DNA of 64,000 nt from Peiella sedimenti (GTDB taxonomy: Bacteria; Pseudomonadota; Alphaproteobacteria; Caulobacterales; Caulobacteraceae): positions 310,001-374,000 of the forward strand of contig NZ_JAUKTR010000001.1 in the NCBI RefSeq assembly GCF_030504955.1, given 5' to 3'. The position numbers were made by a program, and so were the translations under genes. This document shows, in pieces, positions 23,099 through 32,056 of the stretch. Under the pieces are notes generated by a model. That model had not been told where the DNA came from and ran no database searches. It saw nothing but the letters and a program-made list of their open reading frames with translations. Each line of letters opens with the position of its first letter. Within the stretch, counting starts at the first letter, position 1.

Positions 23099-24499
23099 AT
23101 GCGCATCGCCTCGCTGTTCCGTCGCACGCCCTTCCGCCTGACCGTGCTGTTCCTGGCGCTGTTCACAACGGCGGCGGCGTCCGTCCTGACCTATGTCTAT
23201 CTGGCCTCGGCGCATGAGGCCCGCGTGCAGGCGGAACAGGCCGTGGACGCCAAGCTTCAGGCGCTGAGGGCCATCTACGCCTCGCGCGGCGTGGCGGGGC
23301 TGAACCAGGCGCTGATCGAGCGGGCGACCGGCGGCGACGACGGGCTGTTCCTGCTGAGGTCGGCCAGCGGCGAGCGGGTCACCGGCAACCTGGAGGCCAG
23401 CCCCATCGAGGGGCTGCCGGACGGGGAGGCCTCGACCAGCTTTACCCTGACCGAGGCCAACGACGCCGGGCGCCTGGTCAAGATCACGGCCTGGGGCCGG
23501 GAGGTGCGACTGTCAGGGGGCGAGCGCCTGTTCGTCGGCGAGGACATGGCGTCCGGCCAGGCTTTCCTCGCCCGGTTGTCCGAGGGCCTGTGGGGCGCGG
23601 CGGCGCTGGTGTTCCTGCTGGGACTTTCCGGCGGCCTGATCCTGAGCCGCCAGGTCGAGCGCGGCATGGCCGCCCTGAACACCGCCGTCGAGGCGGTGCG
23701 GGCCGGCGATCTGAACGCGCGCATCCCGCTTCGGAAGTCGGGCGACGAGCTGGACGAGCTGGCGCAGGGCCTGAACCTGATGCTGGATCGCCTGCAGCAG
23801 AGCATGGCCAATCTGCGCCATGTGGGCGACGCCATCGCCCACGACCTGCGCACCCCGCTGACCCGCCTGCGAGCCCGGCTGGAATCCGCCCTCATCGAGG
23901 TCGAGGCTGGGCGCGGCGATCCGGTCCAGGCGCTGAGCACGGCCCTTTCCGAGACCGACAGCCTGCTCAAGACGTTCAACACAGTGCTTGCCATCGCCCG
24001 CCTGCAGGCCGCGCGCGAGACGCCGGACAAGACCGTGTTCGACGCCGCGGAACTGGCCGCCGACATGGCCGAACTGTACGAGCCCGCCGCCGAGGACAAG
24101 GGCCTGGAGTTCGCCGCCGAGGTGGAGAAGGGCCTGATGATCCAGGGCGACCGCGCCTTCCTGGCCCAGGCCCTGGCCAATATCCTGGACAACGCCATCA
24201 AATATACGCCGGCGGGCGGCGCCGTGATGCTGCGGGCGCGCCGCCGCTCGACCGGCGAGGTGGAATTCTCGGCCACAGACACCGGACCCGGCGTGCCGCG
24301 TGACGAGCGGGCGCGCGTTCTGCAGCGTTTCGTTCGCCTGGAGAACAGCCGTTCGGAGCCAGGGTCCGGGCTGGGGCTTTCCCTGGTGCAGGCGGTGGCC
24401 GAGGCGCACGGCGGCACGATCCGACTGGATGAGGGACCAGGCGCCTTCGGCGGCTATGGACCCGGTCTGCGGGTGGCGATCCTGCTGCCGCCGGCATGA
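23099..24499 (+). CDS. HAMP sensor histidine kinase downstream of degP
   Basis: A 466-residue inner-membrane kinase. Helices at about residues 13-36 and 163-186 bracket a periplasmic domain. A HAMP segment follows (RQVERGMAALNTAVEAVRAGDLNARIP). The histidine box is GDAIAHDLRTPLTRLRARLE with His248, and the ATPase has LANILDNAIKYTPAGG, TDTGPGVP and GSGLGLSLVQAVAEAHGG. The stop overlaps the glnE start by four bases (ATGA), so nitrogen control enzyme and kinase are co-translated. Confidence 0.92.
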   Translation: MRIASLFRRTPFRLTVLFLALFTTAAASVLTYVYLASAHEARVQAEQAVDAKLQALRAIYASRGVAGLNQALIERATGGDDGLFLLRSASGERVTGNLEASPIEGLPDGEASTSFTLTEANDAGRLVKITAWGREVRLSGGERLFVGEDMASGQAFLARLSEGLWGAAALVFLLGLSGGLILSRQVERGMAALNTAVEAVRAGDLNARIPLRKSGDELDELAQGLNLMLDRLQQSMANLRHVGDAIAHDLRTPLTRLRARLESALIEVEAGRGDPVQALSTALSETDSLLKTFNTVLAIARLQAARETPDKTVFDAAELAADMAELYEPAAEDKGLEFAAEVEKGLMIQGDRAFLAQALANILDNAIKYTPAGGAVMLRARRRSTGEVEFSATDTGPGVPRDERARVLQRFVRLENSRSEPGSGLGLSLVQAVAEAHGGTIRLDEGPGAFGGYGPGLRVAILLPPA

Positions 24500-27381
24500 G
24501 GGCGCTGGCCGAACGGCTGAGCCCCTGCGGGCCCGTCGTCGATGCCGGACGGGCGGCGCGCACGCTTGAGCTCCTTCAAGGGGTTGCGGACGCGAGCGGC
24601 TGGGTCGAGGCGCTGGAGGCGGGCTGGCCAGCCTTGTCGCCGATCTTCGCCGCGTCACCCTATCTGCGCCGAATGGTGGAGCGGCGGCCCGAACTGCTGG
24701 GTGAGACGCTGATCGCTGAGCCTCAGGCGAGGCTGGACGCCCTGCTGGCTGCGGCGGCGAACGCGTCGCTGGACCAGGAAGGCGCCGAAGGCCTGTTGCG
24801 GCGGGGCAAGGCGGGTCTGCATCTGCTGACGGCCCTTTGCGATCTGGGTGGAGTCTGGAGCCTCGATCAGGTGACCGGCGCTCTGACGGCCTACGCCGAT
24901 GCGGCCTGTCAGACGGCGATGGCGGTGATCGCGGCCGAAGCGATCGCCAGGGGCAAGCTGAAGCCGCCGGACGATCCAACCGTTCCGATCCCGGGGCTGT
25001 TCGGTCTGGCCATGGGCAAGATGGGCGCCGGCGAGCTCAACTACTCCAGCGACATCGACGTCTCGATCTTCTTTGACCCCGAGACACTGGGCGCGGCGCT
25101 GAACGACCCGCTGGACGCCCAGCCCTTCGCCAATCGCGTGGCGCACCGGCTGGCCGGGCTGCTGACCGAACGCACCGAGGCGGGCTATGTCTTCCGCGTC
25201 GATCTGCGTCTGCGCCCGGACCCGGCTTCGACGCCGCCGGCCGTGGCCGTGCCCGCGGCGCTGACCTATTACGAATCCGTGGGCCAGAACTGGGAGCGCG
25301 CCGCCTTCATCAAGGCGCGGCCCGCGTGCGGCGACCTGGCGGCGGGCGCGGCGTTCCTGGAGGAACTGTCCGGGTTCATCTGGCGGCGCAGTCTGGACTT
25401 CGAGGCCATCGCAGACATCCATTCCATCAAACGTCAGATCCATGTGCACAAGGCCTTGGCGGACGCGCCGGTGGCGGGCGCGAACCTCAAGCTGGGCCAC
25501 GGCGGCATCCGCGAGATCGAGTTCTACGTCCAGACGCTGCAGCTGATCCTGGGGGGACGGGACCCGGGACTGCGCAGCCCACGCACGATCGACGCGCTGA
25601 AGGCCCTGACCGATGCGGGGCACGTGAAGGCCGATGACGCGGCGTTGCTGAGCGAGGCCTATGGGCGCCTGCGCGGCTGGGAGCACCGGGTCCAGATGCT
25701 GGAGGACGAGCAAACCCATCGGCTGCCCGAGGAGGCCGGGACGCGCCGGGCCGTGGCGGCCCTCTCAGGCGAGGCGGAGCTCGACCGGTTCGACGCCGAG
25801 GTCCAGAAGACCATGGCGGCCGTCAACGCCGCCTATGGCCGCCTGTTCGCCGAGGATGAACCGCTGTCCGCCGAGGCGGGAAGCCTGGTCTTCACCGGCG
25901 TCGAAGACGACCCCGAGACGCTGTTGACCCTCGCCCGCATGGGCTTCGCCCGCCCGGAACTGGCGTCGCAGACCGTGCGCGGCTGGCACCACGGCCGCAT
26001 TCCCGCGACCCGGACGGCCAGGGGGCGCGCCCTGTTCACGCGCCTTGGGCCGCGTCTGCTGCAGGCCTGCGCCGCGACCGAAGCGGCTGACGCGGCCTTC
26101 ACGCGATTTTCCGCCTTCTTCTCCGGCCTGACCGCCGGGGTGCAGGTGCAGTCCTTGCTGTTGGCGCAGCCACGCCTTCTGGAGCTGATCGTCCAGGCCT
26201 GCGCCTTCGCGCCAAATCTGGCGACGACCCTGGCGAGGCGGCCTGCCGCGCTGCACGCGCTTCTGGACGCCGCCTTCTTCGCCCCCATCAGGGATGACAG
26301 CGGGGTGGTGGCCGAGATTCAGCGCGAAGCCCGTGAGGCCCCGGACTTTGAGGTCGCCATGGATGCGGTGCGGCGCATCCACCGCGAGCAGATGTTTCGC
26401 ATCGGCGTGCATCTGGTGACCGGGGCCGCGACGCCGCGCGATGCAGCCGAGGCCTATTCGGATCTGGCCGACGCCGTTCTTCGCGCCATGGCGCCGGCCG
26501 CCCTGGCCGAGGCCGAGCGGCTGGGCGGCGCGTTCGAGGGCGAAGCGGCGGTGATTGCGCTGGGCAAGTGCGGCTCGCGCGAGATGACGGCCGCCTCGGA
26601 TCTCGACCTCATCGTGGTCTACGAGGCCTCTCCGGAGACGGTCTCGGCCACGCGCGGCTGGGACGCGGGGGTCTTCTATGTGCGCTTCACCCAGAGGCTG
26701 ATCGCCGGCCTGTCGGCCCACACGGCCGAGGGCGCGCTCTACCCGGTGGACATGCGGCTGCGTCCTTCGGGACAGAAGGGGCCGGTGGCGGTCAGCCTGA
26801 ACGCCTGGGTCGACTATTACGCCGCCGAGGCGGATGTCTGGGAGTTCCTGGCCCTGTCCAGGGGGCGGGTGGCCTGGGCCACCTCGCGCGGCTTTGAAGC
26901 CCGCGCCGCTTCGGCTCTGGCCCAGGCGCTGTCCCACGCGAGACGGCACAAGTCCCTGGCCCAGGACGTGCGGACCATGCGTGAGCTCATGGAGGCCCAG
27001 GACAGGCCCCGGGGTTTCTGGGACCTGAAGCGCGCGCCCGGAGGCCTGGTGGATGCGGAGTTCGCCGCCCAGTTCCTTCGCCTGACGAGCGGCGCGGCAT
27101 CAGGGGCGCCAGGGGTGGGCGACATGCTGCGGGCGGCCGGCGCGGTTGACGGCGGCGACGAGCCGGTCAGCCGCCTCTTGTCGGCCTGGCGGCTGCAGCG
27201 CGATCTGGACCAGCTGATCAAGGCCTCGCTGGGTGAGGCGGGCGATCCTGTGGCGGAGCCGCCCGGCTTTCGTCAGCTGCTGGCGCGACAGACAGCGCAC
27301 CCTGACTTCGACAGCCTCGAGGCGGAGCTGAGACGGCTGCGGCCGCTCGCCCGGGACGCCCTGTGGGAAATTCTCGGCTGA
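24496..27381 (+). CDS. glnE: Glutamine synthetase adenylyltransferase/deadenylylase GlnE
   Basis: A 961-residue bifunctional enzyme that adds or removes AMP on glutamine synthetase in response to PII. The N-terminal nucleotidyltransferase domain shows GLAMGKMGAGELNYSSDID near residue 170. The C-terminal one shows IALGKCGSREMTAASDLDLIVVY near residue 687. The linker has the typical GHGGIREIEFYVQTLQLI. The length matches the family (about 950). It overlaps the upstream kinase gene, and a palindrome lies just after the stop. Confidence 0.96.
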   Translation: MRALAERLSPCGPVVDAGRAARTLELLQGVADASGWVEALEAGWPALSPIFAASPYLRRMVERRPELLGETLIAEPQARLDALLAAAANASLDQEGAEGLLRRGKAGLHLLTALCDLGGVWSLDQVTGALTAYADAACQTAMAVIAAEAIARGKLKPPDDPTVPIPGLFGLAMGKMGAGELNYSSDIDVSIFFDPETLGAALNDPLDAQPFANRVAHRLAGLLTERTEAGYVFRVDLRLRPDPASTPPAVAVPAALTYYESVGQNWERAAFIKARPACGDLAAGAAFLEELSGFIWRRSLDFEAIADIHSIKRQIHVHKALADAPVAGANLKLGHGGIREIEFYVQTLQLILGGRDPGLRSPRTIDALKALTDAGHVKADDAALLSEAYGRLRGWEHRVQMLEDEQTHRLPEEAGTRRAVAALSGEAELDRFDAEVQKTMAAVNAAYGRLFAEDEPLSAEAGSLVFTGVEDDPETLLTLARMGFARPELASQTVRGWHHGRIPATRTARGRALFTRLGPRLLQACAATEAADAAFTRFSAFFSGLTAGVQVQSLLLAQPRLLELIVQACAFAPNLATTLARRPAALHALLDAAFFAPIRDDSGVVAEIQREAREAPDFEVAMDAVRRIHREQMFRIGVHLVTGAATPRDAAEAYSDLADAVLRAMAPAALAEAERLGGAFEGEAAVIALGKCGSREMTAASDLDLIVVYEASPETVSATRGWDAGVFYVRFTQRLIAGLSAHTAEGALYPVDMRLRPSGQKGPVAVSLNAWVDYYAAEADVWEFLALSRGRVAWATSRGFEARAASALAQALSHARRHKSLAQDVRTMRELMEAQDRPRGFWDLKRAPGGLVDAEFAAQFLRLTSGAASGAPGVGDMLRAAGAVDGGDEPVSRLLSAWRLQRDLDQLIKASLGEAGDPVAEPPGFRQLLARQTAHPDFDSLEAELRRLRPLARDALWEILG

Positions 27382-27398
27382 CCGCGACGGAGTCGCGG
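27382..27398. promoter_or_regulatory. Perfect 7-bp palindrome between glnE and the EF-hand gene
   Basis: CCGCGAC, a 3-base spacer GGA, then GTCGCGG form a perfect inverted repeat directly after the glnE stop and 64 bases before the EF-hand start. No T-tract follows. It may be a weak transcription stop or an operator for the operon downstream. Nothing in the sequence decides between these. Confidence 0.3.
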
Positions 27399-27462
27399 CG
27401 CATCTCCGTTGAAGCCATGTCGGGCGGCGCGACGCGCGCGGCCCTCTTGTGGAGATCACAGC

Positions 27463-28008
27463 ATGAAAGCCACCTTCCTTCTTCTTGCCGCCGCGCTCTC
27501 CGCCTTGGCCGGCGCAGCCGCCGCTCAGCATCATCAGGGCCACGGCGGCGGTCAGGCCCGCTGGGCCGAAGCCGATGCGAACAGCGACGGCCGCATCAGC
27601 CGCGACGAGTTCGTCGAGGCCCGCCTGACGCGAATGACGGCCATGGACACCGACCGGAACGGCGTCGTCACGCGCGAGGAGATGCAGGCGGCGATGGCCC
27701 AGCGCCGGGCCCAGACTGCGGAACGGCGCTTTGATCGCCTCGACGCGAACGACGACGGGGCCGTTTCTCGTGACGAGTTCCAGGCCCAGCGGGCCCACGG
27801 CGCGCCCCGCCCCCGAGCCGGCCACCGGCGCCGCGGTGGTGGTCATCACCCCGAGCAGGTCACGCTGGACCAGGTCCGCGCCAACGCCGGCGCCATGTTC
27901 GCGCGCATGGACGTGGACAACGACGGCTTCCTGACCGAGGCTGATCGCGCCGCCATCCGGGCGGTCCACGGCGAGGGTGGTGAGGCGGCCGGCACGGCTG
28001 AGCACTAA
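27463..28008 (+). CDS. Secreted EF-hand calcium-binding protein
   Basis: A 181-residue protein with a signal peptide (1-21, ending AAA-AQ). Four canonical EF-hand loops of D-x-D-x-D-G type lie at about residues 38-49, 62-73, 94-105 and 150-161. A His/Arg/Gly-rich linker sits between the third and fourth (about 112-130). The ATG at 27463 has GGAGATC upstream. It opens an operon with an ECF sigma factor, so it may be both a sensor-side component and a target of the response. Calcium or another divalent ion is the likely ligand. Confidence 0.88.
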   Translation: MKATFLLLAAALSALAGAAAAQHHQGHGGGQARWAEADANSDGRISRDEFVEARLTRMTAMDTDRNGVVTREEMQAAMAQRRAQTAERRFDRLDANDDGAVSRDEFQAQRAHGAPRPRAGHRRRGGGHHPEQVTLDQVRANAGAMFARMDVDNDGFLTEADRAAIRAVHGEGGEAAGTAEH

Positions 28009-28081
28009 GCGTGAACCCATGGCCGCGGTTCTGATCCAATCATGCGGGGCCGCGGCCCCCGCCCGGCGTGAAGGATGGGGC

Positions 28082-28642
28082 TTGAGTCCAGGCCGCGATC
28101 CCGATGAGGACCTGGTCCGCCGCGCGGGCCGGGGCGACCCCGCCGCCGTCCAAGCGCTGGTGGCGCGCAAGCTGCCGCGCGTCCTGAACCTGGCCGGTCG
28201 CATGCTGGGCGATCCGGCTGAGGCCGAGGATGTGGCCCAGGAGGCTCTGCTGCGCGCCTGGAAACAGGCGCCCGGCTGGAAGAGCGGCAAGGCCCGCTTC
28301 GACACCTGGCTGCACCGGGTGACCTTGAACCTGTGCTATGATCGCTTGAGGCGGCGCGAGATCACGGGCGTCCAGCTGCCGGACCGCGCCGACCCCGCGC
28401 CCGGCGCCCATGAGGAGATGCAGGCGCGCCAGCTCGGCGTCCGGGTCCAGGCGGCGCTGGCGGCGTTGCCGGAACGGCAGCGCTCCGCCCTGGCCCTGTG
28501 CCATTTCCAGGAGATCGGAGCGATGGAGGCGGCGGATATTATGGGCGTCAGCATTGAGGCGCTGGAAAGTCTGCTGGCGCGCGGCCGGCGCCGCCTGCGA
28601 GAACTGCTGCTGGAGACCGCGCGCGAGGAGGGTCTGGCATGA
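28082..28642 (+). CDS. ECF-type RNA polymerase sigma factor
   Basis: A 186-residue sigma-70 family factor with regions 2 and 4 only. Region 2 contains LAGRMLGDPAEAEDVAQEALLRAWK and the FDTWLHRVTLNLCYDRLRRR segment. Region 4 contains LPERQRSALALCHFQEIGAMEAADIMGVSIEALESLLARGRRRLRE. I prefer the TTG start at 28082 because AAGGA precedes it by six bases; an upstream ATG at 28019 has no good ribosome-binding site. The stop overlaps the next gene (ATGA), which probably encodes its inhibitor. Confidence 0.9.
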   Translation: MSPGRDPDEDLVRRAGRGDPAAVQALVARKLPRVLNLAGRMLGDPAEAEDVAQEALLRAWKQAPGWKSGKARFDTWLHRVTLNLCYDRLRRREITGVQLPDRADPAPGAHEEMQARQLGVRVQAALAALPERQRSALALCHFQEIGAMEAADIMGVSIEALESLLARGRRRLRELLLETAREEGLA

Positions 28643-29055
28643 GTAAGCCCATGACGTTGGAGAGGTTCGCCGCCCTGGCCGAGGCCTTCGGTGGGAGGGT
28701 TTCTCAGTGGCCCCATGCTGAGCGCGCAGACGCTGAATGCCTTATGGCGGCTGATCCCAAGGTCGCCGAACGCCTGCTGTTCGAGGCCCGGCAACTGGAC
28801 GCGGCCCTCATGGAAGCCCCGACCTTCCCCGTGCCGAATGCGCTGCGTGAGGCGGTGATCGCCGCCGCGCCCAAGGCCGGCGCCCGCGCCGGAGGGGCGG
28901 CGTGGTGGGTGTTCGGCGCGGGATGGGCGACGGCCGCTGTCGCCGGCGTCGCCCTGGGCCTGGCCGGCGCCGCGCAGCTGACCAATGACATGAAGGTGGC
29001 GGCGGCGTGGAGCGAGTACGGCCCCGCCTACGAGATCCCGGAGCTGACCGGATGA
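28639..29055 (+). CDS. Putative membrane anti-sigma factor
   Basis: A 138-residue protein with a cytosolic N-terminal part (1-82), one membrane helix (about 90-114) and a short acidic periplasmic end. Such a layout, directly overlapping an ECF sigma gene by four bases, is that of an anti-sigma factor. There is no HxxxCxxC zinc motif, so it does not belong to the zinc-binding ZAS class. Its stop overlaps the start of the periplasmic sensor gene. The role is inferred from context and topology. Confidence 0.75.
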   Translation: MSKPMTLERFAALAEAFGGRVSQWPHAERADAECLMAADPKVAERLLFEARQLDAALMEAPTFPVPNALREAVIAAAPKAGARAGGAAWWVFGAGWATAAVAGVALGLAGAAQLTNDMKVAAAWSEYGPAYEIPELTG

Positions 29056-29558
29056 GTTCACGGACCCTGAAGATCGTGATCGCCGTGTCGGTGGGCCTGA
29101 ACCTGTTTCTGCTGGGGGTCCTGGCGGCGGGGGCCGTGATGGGCCTGCGTCTGGCGCGGGAGCCGGCAGGGCCCCCGCGGCGTCCGGCGGCGGTCATGGA
29201 AATTCTGAGCACGCTTCCCGAGGCGGATCAGGAGCGAGTGCGCGAGGCCTTTCATGGAGCGCTGCTTCGCGCCCGGCCCCAGTTCGTGGAGGCGCGCCGC
29301 GCCCACCGCCGCGCCGTCGAGGCCGCCCAGGCCGAGCCTTACGACAGGGCCGCCGTCCTGACGGAGCTGGCCACGGCGCACAGGCACGAGATGGCCGCGC
29401 GGGAGGGCATTGAGCAGGACATGACCCAGGTGCTGGGCGAGCTCTCGCCGGAGGGCCGGCGGGTTATTGCGCCGGTTCTGCTGCGCGATCCGCGCCGGAA
29501 CCATCGCCCTCATATGATGCGGCGCCACGGGTCGGACGATCAGGCGGCCTCGTCCTGA
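29052..29558 (+). CDS. Periplasmic heavy-metal-sensor-like protein (CnrR/Spy-type)
   Basis: A 168-residue protein with one N-terminal membrane helix (about 7-30) and a periplasmic helical domain with the pattern LPEADQERVREAFHGALLRARPQFVEARRAHRRAVEAAQAEPYDRAAV. This is the periplasmic heavy-metal-sensor family, whose members pair with ECF sigma factors. The C-terminal end is rich in His, Met and Arg (NHRPHMMRRHG), possible metal ligands. The gene overlaps the upstream anti-sigma candidate by four bases, and its 3' end overlaps the convergent kinase gene by 19 bases. Confidence 0.8.
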   Translation: MSSRTLKIVIAVSVGLNLFLLGVLAAGAVMGLRLAREPAGPPRRPAAVMEILSTLPEADQERVREAFHGALLRARPQFVEARRAHRRAVEAAQAEPYDRAAVLTELATAHRHEMAAREGIEQDMTQVLGELSPEGRRVIAPVLLRDPRRNHRPHMMRRHGSDDQAASS

Positions 29559-31987
29559 TCCTCAGCCTGCACCCGGCGCAGGGGGATCGAGACCGTGACG
29601 GTGGTGCCGTGGCCCGGCTCGCTTTCCAGAACCAGCGTTCCGCCGTGCATCTGCACCAGCGACTTGCTGAGTGCGAGGCCGAGGCCTGAGCCCTGCGTTG
29701 TCTTGGAGTGCTGGCCCTCGACCTGCTCGAAGGGCTGGGCCAGGCGTTCCAGGTCTTCGGCGGCGATGCCGATGCCCGTGTCGCTGACCGCCAGCCGCAG
29801 CCAGTCGCGCGAAGCGGTGGCCTTGATCCGGACTTCGCCGCCCTTCGGGGTGAACTTCACGGCGTTGGACAACAGGTTCAGCAGCACCTGTTTCACGGCG
29901 CGGTAATCGGCCTCGACCTCCAGCCCCGACTCCACGTCCGACGTCAGGATCAGGCCCGCACGTTCGGCCCGGTCGCGCAGCAGGCGCAGGGCGTCCTCGC
30001 AGGCCTCGGCCACATCCAGCGTCTCGTAGTGCAGGGTCATCTTGCCCGCCTCGATCTTGGCCATGTCGAGGATGTCGTTGATGAGCGCCAGCAGGTGCTG
30101 GCCCGAGTTGAGGATGTCGCCCGCGTATTCGACATAGCGGGGGTGCCCCAGCGGTCCGAACATCTGGTTGGCCATGATCTCGGAGAAGCCGTTGATGGCG
30201 TTCAGCGGCGTGCGCAGCTCGTGGCTCATATTGGCCAGGAACTCGCTCTTGGCGCGGTTGGCGGCCTCGGCGCGGGTCTTGGCCACCTCGTACTTGCGGG
30301 CCAGGCTGGACAGGTCGTCCTGGCTGATCTCCAGGCGGCGGACCATGCGCTGCAGCTCTTCCTCGTTGCGGCGGCGCGCCGCCTCCTGCAGCTTGATGGC
30401 GGTGATGTCGGCGGCCGTGACGACCGAGCCGCCCTCGGCCGTGCGCCGCTCTGAGACCAGCAGCCAGCGCCCCTCGTGCAGCTCGGCTTCACGCACCCCG
30501 GCCCGGCCGTCGGTGGCCGGAGCCTCGGACTTCACGGCTAGGCGCGAGATTTTCTGCACGGTCTCGCGCGGCAGACCGGGGCGCAGCACGCCGGTCTCGA
30601 AACCGAAGGCGTCCTGGAAGGCCATGTTCCACATCAGCAACCGGCCGTGCCGGTCGAACAGGACGAAGCCTTCCGAGACGCTCTCGATGGCGTCGCGCAG
30701 GCGGCCTTCGGCCCGCTGCGCCTTGGCCTGGGCGAAGCGCTCGCTAGTCACGTCCAGCGTGACGCCGATCAGATAGGTGAAGACGCCGTCCCTGCGCTCG
30801 CCCAAGGCCCGCCCGCGCGCCTGGATAAAGCGCAGCTGTCCGCCCGGCCCAGCGACGCGAAAGACGGTGTCGAACTCGCCATAGGCCGCCGCGTGCCTCA
30901 GGGCGTGGGTGAGCGCCTCACGCTCGCGGTCGGCCAGCCGTCCCAGCAGGTCGTCGCCCTTGACCTGTCCAGCCTTGGACCAGCCCAGCGTCGTGGCCAG
31001 CAATTCGGAGATCTGCACCTGGTCGCTTTCGAGATCCCACTCAAGCACGCCGCAGCCCGCCGCCTCGACGGCAAGCCGGAACCTCTGCTCGGTCGCCGCC
31101 CAGGCCCTGGACGTGCGCGCCGTCCGGCGTCCTAGCAGGATCAGCAGGCCGGTCATCATCGCACCCAGCAGCACGGGCGAGGCGGCCAGCCACAGATCGA
31201 TGTCGCGGATGAGCGTGGCGAAGGGCGTCGAGACGGCTGAACTGCCGGCGCTCAGAATCAGACCGTCGGGGCCTGCCCGGGCCACGAGCCTTGCGGGAGC
31301 GCCATCGGGCCCGGCGATCCGCTGGACCTCTGGAGCCGGCTCGGGCGGCGAGGCCAGCCGCCGGCCGACCTGCGCCGAGTCGGACGCCGCCAGCACGACG
31401 CCCTGGTTAGTGAGGAGGCTCCAGCTATCCAGTCCCGCCAGCGGGCCGGCGACGTCCACCACCAGCGCCAATCGCGCCTGACCATCCAGCGGGCCCACCA
31501 CCATGACGGCGCCGCCGGGCGTGGCCTTGTAGCCCCTCTCGGCGTCCGGAACGGTTGCCGCGATCCGCCAAGCCTCAGGGTTCTGGCCGCCTCGCCGCGC
31601 CAGCACGCGCCCGTCCGCGGCGATGACCGCCAAGGCGGCGGGCGCTTCGGGAAGGGCGTCGGCGGCGCCTTCCAGGGTGTCGAGCGGGCGCGCGGCGTTG
31701 ACCTCGGCGGTCCCAGCGACGGCCCAGGCGGCGCCCAGACGCGACTGCAGCTGCGCCGCGGCGAGGGCTGTGCGGCTCTCGGCCATGCGTGCGGCGTCGG
31801 TCTGAGCCTGGTGTGGGGCCTGGCTGAGGGTGCGGACCGCGAGACCCGTAACGATGGCCAGCAGCAGCGCCGCGGTAAGCACGCCAATGCGCAGCAGCGG
31901 AGGCAGTCCCACACCGGCTTTCGCCGATGCATCGCCGTCCGTCGCCCGCCTGCCCGGATTACGGCTCCGCCGCTCCTGGCCCCGCAC
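29540..31987 (-). CDS. pleC: PAS-containing membrane sensor histidine kinase, PleC-like
   Basis: An 815-residue kinase. Helices at about residues 31-53 and 266-290 enclose a large periplasmic domain. Two PAS domains follow (about 300-420 and 430-530), a coiled coil, and the catalytic core with FLANMSHELRTPLNAINGFSE (His589), VKQVLLNLLSNAVKFTP and GSGLGLALSKSLVQMHGG. The core is very close to that of PleC of Caulobacter, the DivK/PleD kinase-phosphatase of polar development, and pepN is the neighbour. The GTG start has AAAGGAG upstream. Orthology is inferred from this and is not certain; other DivJ/PleC-family kinases are the alternative. Confidence 0.7.
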   Translation of the reverse strand: MRGQERRSRNPGRRATDGDASAKAGVGLPPLLRIGVLTAALLLAIVTGLAVRTLSQAPHQAQTDAARMAESRTALAAAQLQSRLGAAWAVAGTAEVNAARPLDTLEGAADALPEAPAALAVIAADGRVLARRGGQNPEAWRIAATVPDAERGYKATPGGAVMVVGPLDGQARLALVVDVAGPLAGLDSWSLLTNQGVVLAASDSAQVGRRLASPPEPAPEVQRIAGPDGAPARLVARAGPDGLILSAGSSAVSTPFATLIRDIDLWLAASPVLLGAMMTGLLILLGRRTARTSRAWAATEQRFRLAVEAAGCGVLEWDLESDQVQISELLATTLGWSKAGQVKGDDLLGRLADREREALTHALRHAAAYGEFDTVFRVAGPGGQLRFIQARGRALGERRDGVFTYLIGVTLDVTSERFAQAKAQRAEGRLRDAIESVSEGFVLFDRHGRLLMWNMAFQDAFGFETGVLRPGLPRETVQKISRLAVKSEAPATDGRAGVREAELHEGRWLLVSERRTAEGGSVVTAADITAIKLQEAARRRNEEELQRMVRRLEISQDDLSSLARKYEVAKTRAEAANRAKSEFLANMSHELRTPLNAINGFSEIMANQMFGPLGHPRYVEYAGDILNSGQHLLALINDILDMAKIEAGKMTLHYETLDVAEACEDALRLLRDRAERAGLILTSDVESGLEVEADYRAVKQVLLNLLSNAVKFTPKGGEVRIKATASRDWLRLAVSDTGIGIAAEDLERLAQPFEQVEGQHSKTTQGSGLGLALSKSLVQMHGGTLVLESEPGHGTTVTVSIPLRRVQAEDQDEAA

Positions 31988-32056
31988 CGCCGCTCCTTTC
32001 GAATCTATGGCGCAAGGGTAGGCTGCGTCGCAGATTCGTGTCGAGCGAAGCGGTGA

